Shown piece by piece: positions 15,642 through 20,948 of a DNA stretch of 20,948 nt. Origin of the DNA: Candidatus Aegiribacteria sp. (GTDB lineage Bacteria > Fermentibacterota > Fermentibacteria > Fermentibacterales > JCC-6); assembly GCA_030642525.1 (NCBI GenBank), contig DAOWNO010000005.1, positions 1 to 20,948 on the forward strand. The letters are read 5' to 3'. The notes beneath the pieces are model-generated. The model was not told the origin of the DNA, ran no database searches, and was given only the letters and a program-made list of their open reading frames with translations. Position 1 is the stretch's first letter. Every line of letters begins with the position of its first letter. Position numbers and translations under genes: made by a program.

Positions 15642-16309
15642 CTATCTTTCTCCTCCGTTTTGAACGGTCCTCTCGCGATCAGGCTGATCACGTTACTTAA
15701 AATAATTTCGTCCTGCTGGACGGGACTCAACATCGCGTCAACTACGAAGTACCTTTCGGACGCTTTGGCCATATCAAGATACATCCGCCTGACACGCCTA
15801 TGAAAAGCAATATCCTCAAGTTCAATCCGATCGCGTTTCCTGTCCTGCCTCATGAGCCGTCGGAATCCTTCCTCAGGGTCAATATCAAGCAGTATTGTCA
15901 AATCGGGGATAAGACCTCCTGTAGCGAGCCTGTTCGACTCTTTCACCGGTTCTGATGGAAGCCCCCTTCCTCCAATCTGATAGGCATACGTTGCGTCTGA
16001 GTACCGCTCACAGATAACATGCTGTCCAGCTTCGAGCGCCGGTCTGATGATCAGTTCAACATTCGAGGCTCTGGAAGCCAGATACAGCATCAGTTCGGTC
16101 AAAGGTGGTACTGCAAGATCGGGATCGAGCAGTATTGATCGTATTTTCTCTGATGCGGAAGGACCACCCGGTTCACGGGTATGAACAACTTCAATACCAC
16201 TTTTCTCAAGTGAATCGATAAGGGTTAAACACCTTGATGATTTACCAGACCCCTCAACACCTTCAAAGGTGATGAAACAGCCCGTAGAACCGTCAGAATC
16301 TCTATCCAA
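15638..16309 (-). CDS. tmk: Thymidylate kinase
   Basis: A 223-residue dTMP kinase producing dTDP for DNA synthesis. It has the P-loop GVEGSGKS (17-24), TREPGG in the substrate region, and the ERYSDATYAYQ motif with an Arg at the position expected for a thymidylate-binding DR/ER motif. A LID-like basic stretch (RRLMRQDRKRDRIE) follows. The start is TTG at 16309, eight bases after the inositol-phosphate synthase stop. No clear ribosome binding site is present, and no better ATG or GTG lies before the P-loop, so initiation looks weak or coupled to the upstream gene. The extra N-terminal MDRDSDGSTG is slightly longer than usual. Confidence 0.94.
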   Translation of the reverse strand: MDRDSDGSTGCFITFEGVEGSGKSSRCLTLIDSLEKSGIEVVHTREPGGPSASEKIRSILLDPDLAVPPLTELMLYLASRASNVELIIRPALEAGQHVICERYSDATYAYQIGGRGLPSEPVKESNRLATGGLIPDLTILLDIDPEEGFRRLMRQDRKRDRIELEDIAFHRRVRRMYLDMAKASERYFVVDAMLSPVQQDEIILSNVISLIARGPFKTEEKDR

Positions 16310-16317
16310 GATCTATT

Positions 16318-17439
16318 CTATTTCTGTGACTTTTTCTCAGAAGTCGTTTTATCCTGTTTTTTCTGTCCAAACTCCGTGATATACTCCTCGGTAATCCTTC
16401 TGCACTCATCATCGTAGTACTGAATGGGAGGAGTTTTGAAGAAGTAGGATGATGGAGCTTCGACTGCTCCGGAAAGGCCATTGTCCAGAGCAAGTTTAGC
16501 GCATCTTACCGCATCTATGATAACTCCAGCTGAGTTCGGGCTGTCAATAACCTCCAGCTTGGCTTCAATATTCAGTGGCACTTCGCCAAAACTGGTACCT
16601 TCCATGCGGATATAGCACCATTTCCGGTCATCGAGCCAGGGTATGTAATCACTTGGACCGATGTGAACATTCCGGGGAGCAAGTCCTCCGGGAAGCTGTG
16701 AAGTTACCGCGTTGGTCTTGGATATCTTCTTGCTTTCAAGTCTTTCACGTTCAAGCATATTCAGGAAGTCAGTATTACCGCCGACATTCAGCTGATATGT
16801 GCGGTCAAGCCTTACACCTCTGTCTTCGTAAAGCCGGGTCATGACTCTGTGCAGAATTGTTGCTCCAACCTGGCTCTTGATATCGTCACCGAAAACGGGA
16901 AGCCCTTTGTCTCGGAATCTCTTCTGCCAGTATTCCTCACTGGCGATAAATACGGGAATGGCATTCACAAACGCACAACCGGCATCAAGTATCTGTTCAA
17001 CGTACCATTTCGTAGCCTCTTCGCTGCCTACCGGAAGATAGCTTACAACGACATCGGTTTTTGTTTCTTTGAGGATACCAACAATGTCAGATGTGGAGCC
17101 GGGCGCTTTTTTAATAACTTCCTTCAGATACTTTCCCAGACCGTCATGTGTCATTCCGCGATTTACGGTTACACCAATTTCTGGAACATCGCAGAGTTTG
17201 ACTGTACAATTAGGGTCAGCGAATATCGCTTTACTGAGATCCTTGCCCACTTTTGTGATGTTGATATCAAACGCAGCTGAAAAAACGATATCATTTATAT
17301 GATACCCGCCAAGGTTGACATGCATAAGACCCGGAACTTTTTCATGATCGGGTGTTTTTCTATAAAACTCCACACCCTGAACAAGACTGCTGGCGCAGTT
17401 TCCGACTCCAATTATCGCTACTCTTACTTTCTTGGACAT
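16318..17439 (-). CDS. ino1: Myo-inositol-1-phosphate synthase
   Basis: A 373-residue NAD-dependent enzyme converting glucose 6-phosphate to inositol 1-phosphate (3-phosphate in L-numbering). It belongs to the shorter actinobacterial/archaeal-type group rather than the 500-residue eukaryotic type. Family stretches are GVGNCASSLVQG (NAD-binding), VVSYLPVGSEE, NAIPVFIAS, GDDIKSQVGATILHR, GGNTDFLNM and EVIDSPNSAGVIIDA. The last 25 residues are a lysine-rich polar tail. The ATG has GGGAGG seven bases upstream. The gene lies 51 bases after the CDP-alcohol phosphatidyltransferase, which would use its product; together they imply phosphatidylinositol-type lipid or a related inositol phosphodiester. 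Confidence 0.93.
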   Translation of the reverse strand: MSKKVRVAIIGVGNCASSLVQGVEFYRKTPDHEKVPGLMHVNLGGYHINDIVFSAAFDINITKVGKDLSKAIFADPNCTVKLCDVPEIGVTVNRGMTHDGLGKYLKEVIKKAPGSTSDIVGILKETKTDVVVSYLPVGSEEATKWYVEQILDAGCAFVNAIPVFIASEEYWQKRFRDKGLPVFGDDIKSQVGATILHRVMTRLYEDRGVRLDRTYQLNVGGNTDFLNMLERERLESKKISKTNAVTSQLPGGLAPRNVHIGPSDYIPWLDDRKWCYIRMEGTSFGEVPLNIEAKLEVIDSPNSAGVIIDAVRCAKLALDNGLSGAVEAPSSYFFKTPPIQYYDDECRRITEEYITEFGQKKQDKTTSEKKSQK

Positions 17440-17490
17440 TCATAACCTCCCTGAAGGGATTGAAACGAAATTGCAGACGACTTTACGGGA

Positions 17491-18105
17491 TTATTCTCCA
17501 TCAGTTGAAATTTCCCTGCCGTCCCTGAATACTTTTATCATTCTCTGTCCAGCTGTGAACCATGTTCCCACAGCTAATATGGCCAATGCAATCACTATAG
17601 CCCTTGCATCCCATAAACCCGAAATTACAAGACCCATCATAAGCAATATGAGCCTTTCTGTTCGTGTGACAAGTCCCACAGAGCATGAAAGATTTACTCC
17701 TTCAGCTCTTGCTCTGACATAACTGACCATGAACGAGCCGCCAAGCGCGGCAGGCACAAGGTAAACCAGTTCATGATGAGCGGCTCCCGCTTTTCCGGCA
17801 AGAATAGCCGCAAACATGAATATCTCACCTATGCGATCACAGCTGGAATCAAAAACTGCTCCAGCTTTACTTTCTATACCTTGCCTTCGCGCAAGTTCCC
17901 CATCCATGGCATCAAGAATGCTGCCGACAATGAAGACCGCGACACCGGCAATATACTTTCCGTCCCAGACCAGCCACGAGGCAACGATTGTAAGGAGAAG
18001 ACCAAGTGACGTAACCGTAAAGGGACTTATCCCCGCAGAAACCAGTAATCTGATAACTGGAATCAGAAGATTTCTACCAGCATTTCTAATACTTTCCAGG
18101 TTCAA
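17491..18105 (-). CDS. CDP-alcohol phosphatidyltransferase, probably phosphatidylinositol-phosphate synthase
   Basis: A 204-residue integral membrane protein with about six hydrophobic segments. The complete CDP-alcohol phosphatidyltransferase motif D-x2-DG-x2-AR-x8-G-x3-D-x3-D is present: D65, D68, G69, A72, R73, G82, D86, D90. These enzymes swap CMP on CDP-diacylglycerol (or another CDP-alcohol) for an alcohol. The next gene makes inositol phosphate, so inositol 1-phosphate is the most likely acceptor, as in the actinobacterial phosphatidylinositol-phosphate synthase. Glycerol 3-phosphate (PgsA) remains possible from the motif alone. The start is TTG at 18105, with AGGAGG four bases upstream. 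A promoter candidate lies just before it, over the rsmI stop. Confidence 0.88.
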   Translation of the reverse strand: MNLESIRNAGRNLLIPVIRLLVSAGISPFTVTSLGLLLTIVASWLVWDGKYIAGVAVFIVGSILDAMDGELARRQGIESKAGAVFDSSCDRIGEIFMFAAILAGKAGAAHHELVYLVPAALGGSFMVSYVRARAEGVNLSCSVGLVTRTERLILLMMGLVISGLWDARAIVIALAILAVGTWFTAGQRMIKVFRDGREISTDGE

Positions 18106-18140
18106 ATAACCTCCTGGGAATCGTTCTGCAAAAGCATTGT

Positions 18141-18169
18141 AAAATAGGAACAGGATCGGGAAGCGTCAA
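18141..18169 (-). promoter_or_regulatory. Sigma70-type promoter candidate for the inositol-lipid genes
   Basis: On the minus strand, TTGACG (18169-18164) and TATTTT (18146-18141) are separated by exactly 17 bases. The -35 overlaps the rsmI stop codon and the start codon of the phosphatidyltransferase is 35 bases beyond the -10. It is the best promoter-like match seen inside the minus-strand run. Spacing and -35 quality are good; the -10 matches the consensus at four of six positions. Confidence 0.5.
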
Positions 18170-18873
18170 TCAAAGTAATCTTCACAGAGTTCCTTCCCGC
18201 CAACAACAAGTGTGATCTCTCCACGTACCTTTCTGTCACCGAATCGCCTGATAACATCGGAGATATTTCCTCGAATATACTCCTCGTGCACTTTCGTTAT
18301 TTCTCTCGCGATGCAGACAGGTCTATTACCTAAAATCCCATTCATCTCTCCAAGATACTTCAGGAGATGATGAGGACCAATGAAATATACTATCGAACCA
18401 CTATAAGACGACATCTCTTCAAATTTTCTCTTTCTGGCTCCAGCTTTTCTGGGAAGAAAACCTTCAAACGCGAATCTGTCCACAGGAAGACCGGATCCGA
18501 CAAGTGCGGTGGTAACAGCGGTAGGACCTGGAATAACTTCAATCTGGAATCCTTCCCGCAACGCAGTTCTGACAGCTTTGAACGACGGGTCTGAAATTCC
18601 TGGCATACCCGCATCCGAGACAAGAGCAACCGTAAGTCCATTCTGAAGGAACTCTATTAACTGGGGAAGCCTTCCTGCAGCATTGTGATCGTGGTAACTG
18701 TACAAATTTTTCATTTCAGTTACGAATTTTGCGGTCCTTCTGGTATCCTCGGCAAACACAACTGATGCGTTCTCAATTGCCTCAACCGCACGGGGGGACA
18801 TATCCCCCAGATTGCCTATGGGAGTGGCAACCAGAATAAGCTTTCCAACCCCGTTTGAGATGCCGGGTATCAC
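18166..18873 (-). CDS. rsmI: 16S rRNA 2'-O-ribose C1402 methyltransferase
   Basis: A 235-residue S-adenosylmethionine-dependent methyltransferase of the tetrapyrrole-methylase fold that modifies 16S rRNA at C1402. Diagnostic stretches are LVATPIGNLGD near the start, EDTRRT, SYHDHNAAGR, SDAGMPGISDP and EVIPGPTAVTTALVGSGL. The length is shorter than E. coli RsmI (about 286) and ends soon after the catalytic fold, which is common in other phyla. The start is GTG at 18873, overlapping the stop of the DUF3006-like gene (GTGA), so the two are translationally coupled. Confidence 0.95.
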   Translation of the reverse strand: MIPGISNGVGKLILVATPIGNLGDMSPRAVEAIENASVVFAEDTRRTAKFVTEMKNLYSYHDHNAAGRLPQLIEFLQNGLTVALVSDAGMPGISDPSFKAVRTALREGFQIEVIPGPTAVTTALVGSGLPVDRFAFEGFLPRKAGARKRKFEEMSSYSGSIVYFIGPHHLLKYLGEMNGILGNRPVCIAREITKVHEEYIRGNISDVIRRFGDRKVRGEITLVVGGKELCEDYFD

Positions 18874-19121
18874 CGGTCGCTCTTATTCCGATCACTGGTT
18901 CGATCAAGCAATCTCTGCTGAAGGCTCTGTATGCTGTCCGCAAGTTTCTCGGTCTCTTCCCCGTTCTTCTCAATGATCACGTTGAAAACATCACCCTCAC
19001 ATGATCCCTCTGGAAGATAATCCGCAGGAAGCAACCACATATGCCCTTCTTTTGTAACAAGAACGGCAATCTCCTCTTCAATCCTGTCAAGCGAAACAAG
19101 AAGCTCTCTGTTTTCTGACAT
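18870..19121 (-). CDS. DUF3006-like small protein
   Basis: An 83-residue protein. It begins SENRELLVSLDRIEEEIAVLV and contains LLPADYLPEGSCEGDVFNV. That arrangement (DRIE-x-A-VL ... LP-x3-LPEG-x3-GDV) is the hallmark of the DUF3006 family, small proteins of unknown function. The C-terminal 30 residues (EETEKLADSIQSLQQRLLDR) look like a coiled coil. The ATG at 19121 has GGAGGAAC directly upstream. The frame is open 45 codons further, but that stretch runs through the repeat cluster and is not family-like. It is the first gene of the minus-strand run. No clear promoter was found; an AT-rich TATATT lies at 19144-19139. Confidence 0.75.
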   Translation of the reverse strand: MSENRELLVSLDRIEEEIAVLVTKEGHMWLLPADYLPEGSCEGDVFNVIIEKNGEETEKLADSIQSLQQRLLDRTSDRNKSDR

Positions 19122-19161
19122 GTTCCTCCAATCAAGTAAATATACAACCAATTCCGCAGGC

Positions 19162-19221
19162 TTGGGGACATGCAACTCTATGCGTGTCCCCAAAGTGCAT
19201 GTCGCTCTGCTGCGTGTCCCC
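19162..19221. repeat. REP-like palindromic repeat cluster in the divergent gap
   Basis: TTGGGGACATGCA (19162-19174) and TGCGTGTCCCCAA (19181-19193) form a 13-base-pair hairpin with one T-G pair and a six-base loop. TGCGTGTCCCC is repeated exactly at 19211-19221. TGCATGTC at 19196-19203 is the perfect complement of GACATGCA within the left arm, so alternative foldings exist. The design (GGGGACAYGCA blocks, direct and inverted) resembles REP/BIME elements associated with REP-type Y1 transposases, or their remnants. No transposase gene is in the window. The rest of the 19122-19305 gap holds only the promoter candidate listed next. Confidence 0.7.
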
Positions 19222-19243
19222 GTGACAGATGTACGATCGAAGT

Positions 19244-19272
19244 TTGCAAACAGCAATTAAGGAATGTATTTT
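19244..19272 (+). promoter_or_regulatory. Promoter candidate for the radical SAM gene
   Basis: TTGCAA (19244-19249) and TATTTT (19267-19272) are spaced by 17 bases and lie 33 bases before the start codon. Each hexamer matches the sigma70 consensus at four of six positions. A perfect ten-base palindrome, GTTTGCAAAC (19242-19251), covers the -35 and could be an operator half or chance. Confidence 0.35.
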
Positions 19273-19305
19273 CCGGATGCGTGATAACAACGGGAAAGGA
19301 ATACT

Positions 19306-20724
19306 TTGAAAACAGTACTTGTCTACCCCAGGTACAACTGGATCGAGTACAACGGCCTGGCTGAACCACTTGGAGTACTTCATCTGGTCAGCGCTTTGCG
19401 TCTGGCCGGTCAGGATGTTGTTTATGCTGATTACTCCTTTTGCAGAAACCTGGATGAACTTGACGATCTCTTTGTGAACGCGGGCATGATCAGTATTGCT
19501 GTATCAGCTGCTGCAAAACTGGAGCGAGCCAGAATCGTTACAGATCACCTGCGGAAAATCAATCCTGATGCTTTCTTCGTTGCGGGAGGAGCATATCCGA
19601 GCATCTTCTCTGAAAAAACAATAGAAGAAATGAATGTTGACTGCGCACTTGTCGGTGAAGCAGAGGAATCCATAGTTGAGCTGGCAGCAATCATTGAAAA
19701 GAGTGGAAATTTCAGAGAAGTCCGCAATCTGGCCTACCAAGATAAAGACGGCGAATATGTCATCAATCAAAGACGCCCTGTGGTAACCGATCTGGACTCA
19801 ATTCCCTTTCCCGCAAGAGATGTCGTTGATTACGATTCCTATTTTAAGGAAGGCATGGCCGAATACGGCATGGTTACCACAAGAGGATGCCCTTTCAAAT
19901 GCATTTACTGCAAGCCAAGCACCGACCTCATTTTCGGTGGAGGAATACGATACAGAAGCGCGGAGAATGTAGTTAAAGAAATTGTCGAACTTGCCGCTTT
20001 CAGAAATGAGAAATGTCTTCGAATCTTTTTCAAGGATGATACCATCACAATGCATCCTGCTTCGTGGTTTGAGGACTTCAGGGATGGTCTCAGGAAAGCG
20101 GATATTTCACTTGAATGGCACTGCAACAGCAGAGTCGATACCGTTACCAGTGACAAGGTCAGGATAATGGGGGAAAGCGGATGCCACTGCATCTCATTCG
20201 GTGTTGAGAGCGGAAGCCAGAGGATTCTTGATTTCTATCAGAAGGGCACTACTCCGGATCAGGCAGTTGAAGCCTTCAAGTGGTGCCATAAATTCGGTAT
20301 TGAAGCCACAGCCAATCTGATGATAGGTCTGCCGCTTGAAACGGAAGATGACATTCAGGCAACGTACGATCTTCTTAAAAAACTCAAGCCGGATGATATT
20401 ATCGTTTACTTCTCCACAGCCATTCCGGGGAGATACATACATGATTGGGCAGTGGAAAACGATTATCTCACATGTGATACTAATCCGGAACTTCTTGATC
20501 CCGCCAGGAACAGAGCCCATGAAGTTATGAATATGCGTCTGCCTAACCTTTCCGTTGATGATGTCATATCATGGAAACACAAGATGGAGCGCTACAGGAG
20601 CTGGAGAAAAGTAACCAGCTTCAGCAACATACAGAGGTGGGTGGAGGAACTTCTAGATGATCCTGCGCCGGCATCAAAAAAAGCGGGACGTGTACTGAGA
20701 GGATTCCTGGGCCAGGGTGATTAG
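19306..20724 (+). CDS. Radical SAM protein with N-terminal B12-binding-like domain
   Basis: A 472-residue protein. Residues 1-150 form a Rossmann-like cobalamin-binding-type domain (TVLVYPRYNW, VAGGAYPSIF, CALVGEAEESI). The DxHxxG motif that binds cobalamin in true B12 enzymes is not visible, so B12 may not be used. The radical SAM core starts near 186, with C195, C199 and C202 in RGCPFKCIYC for the [4Fe-4S] cluster. Later core stretches include FFKDDTITM, CHCISFGVESGS and NLMIGLPLET. The substrate is unknown; relatives include methyltransferases, cyclases and hopanoid or chlorophyll enzymes. The start is TTG with AAAGGA five bases upstream. The gene diverges from the long minus-strand run and is followed after 27 bases by a membrane protein gene, probably in the same operon. 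Confidence 0.88.
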   Translation: MKTVLVYPRYNWIEYNGLAEPLGVLHLVSALRLAGQDVVYADYSFCRNLDELDDLFVNAGMISIAVSAAAKLERARIVTDHLRKINPDAFFVAGGAYPSIFSEKTIEEMNVDCALVGEAEESIVELAAIIEKSGNFREVRNLAYQDKDGEYVINQRRPVVTDLDSIPFPARDVVDYDSYFKEGMAEYGMVTTRGCPFKCIYCKPSTDLIFGGGIRYRSAENVVKEIVELAAFRNEKCLRIFFKDDTITMHPASWFEDFRDGLRKADISLEWHCNSRVDTVTSDKVRIMGESGCHCISFGVESGSQRILDFYQKGTTPDQAVEAFKWCHKFGIEATANLMIGLPLETEDDIQATYDLLKKLKPDDIIVYFSTAIPGRYIHDWAVENDYLTCDTNPELLDPARNRAHEVMNMRLPNLSVDDVISWKHKMERYRSWRKVTSFSNIQRWVEELLDDPAPASKKAGRVLRGFLGQGD

Positions 20725-20751
20725 ATATAATATTTGGGAGGTTACATCAGC

Positions 20752-20948
20752 ATGAGTATACAATTCAGGCAGAATGTTTTAATCTTGTGTGGGGCGCTGG
20801 TTTTACGGACAGCGCTGGTTACAATTGAGGTTTACTTAAACTTCACGGGCATTGCGCTGCATGCTACTTATGCAATTCTGATACTATCCCTGTTTGTGTT
20901 AATCTGGTTAGTAAATCGTCCTTTAGTCGCAGATCTAAAAAGCAAAGC
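20752..20948 (+). CDS. Unidentified membrane protein, N-terminal part
   Basis: The frame is open for 65 codons to the window edge. An ATG is preceded by GGGAGG ten bases upstream, a good signal. Two hydrophobic segments are predicted: about residues 8-28 (VLILCGALVLRTALV) and 36-55 (LHATYAILILSLFVLIWLV), separated by a short polar loop. A basic/polar stretch (NRPLVADLKSK) follows, suggesting a cytoplasmic segment after the second helix. The family cannot be recognised from this fragment. It lies close behind the radical SAM gene and is probably cotranscribed. Confidence 0.7.
   Translation, partial: MSIQFRQNVLILCGALVLRTALVTIEVYLNFTGIALHATYAILILSLFVLIWLVNRPLVADLKSK

Noticed and set aside
1..20948. 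CRISPR array, tRNA, rRNA, phage or defence genes
   Set aside because: No regularly spaced repeats, cloverleaf or rRNA-like stretch, transposase, integrase, nuclease-helicase or toxin-antitoxin pair was seen; nearly all sequence is explained by housekeeping genes.

Overview
The window (roughly 47% G+C by eye) is a gene-dense bacterial chromosomal segment. It carries one very long minus-strand gene run (19121 down to 1), then a divergent plus-strand pair (19306 onward). Ribosome binding sites, stop/start overlaps (ATGA, GTGA, TAGTG, TGATG) and non-ATG starts are clearly bacterial. A two-[4Fe-4S]-cluster domain at the start of EtfA suggests an anaerobe or facultative anaerobe. Together with an inositol-phosphate synthase / phospholipid synthase pair, this would fit an uncultured lineage of the FCB type, but the taxonomy is only a low-confidence guess. 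No marker gene here settles it.

Layout, following minus-strand transcription. (1) 19121-18166: a small DUF3006-like protein and rRNA methyltransferase RsmI. (2) 18105-16318: a CDP-alcohol phosphatidyltransferase and a myo-inositol-1-phosphate synthase, with a good promoter candidate just upstream; together they look like an inositol-phospholipid pathway. (3) 16309-12763: thymidylate kinase, a secreted S41/CtpA-type protease and a phosphohexomutase, joined by overlapping stops and starts. (4) 12766-6983: the classical type II fatty acid synthesis cluster yceD(DUF177)-rpmF-plsX-fabH-fabG-acpP-fabF-rnc. fabD is missing from its usual place between fabH and fabG, and a strong hairpin lies between acpP and fabF. 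(5) 6981-3826: acyl-CoA dehydrogenase, EtfB, and a ferredoxin-EtfA fusion that is broken by a one-base frameshift in a short A run. (6) 3768-1: a P2-type cation ATPase with unusual ion-site residues and a PHP-domain phosphoesterase that runs off the window edge.

The 184-base divergent gap at 19122-19305 holds a REP-like cluster of inverted and direct repeats built on GGGGACAYGCA, plus a weak promoter for the plus-strand genes. Those genes are a B12-binding-fold radical SAM protein and the first 65 codons of an unidentified membrane protein.

Most of the window is housekeeping. No defence system, CRISPR array, transposase gene, tRNA or rRNA was seen. The points most worth a second look are the frameshifted ferredoxin-EtfA, the ATPase ion-site substitutions, the inositol-lipid gene pair with its own promoter, and the palindromic repeat cluster.
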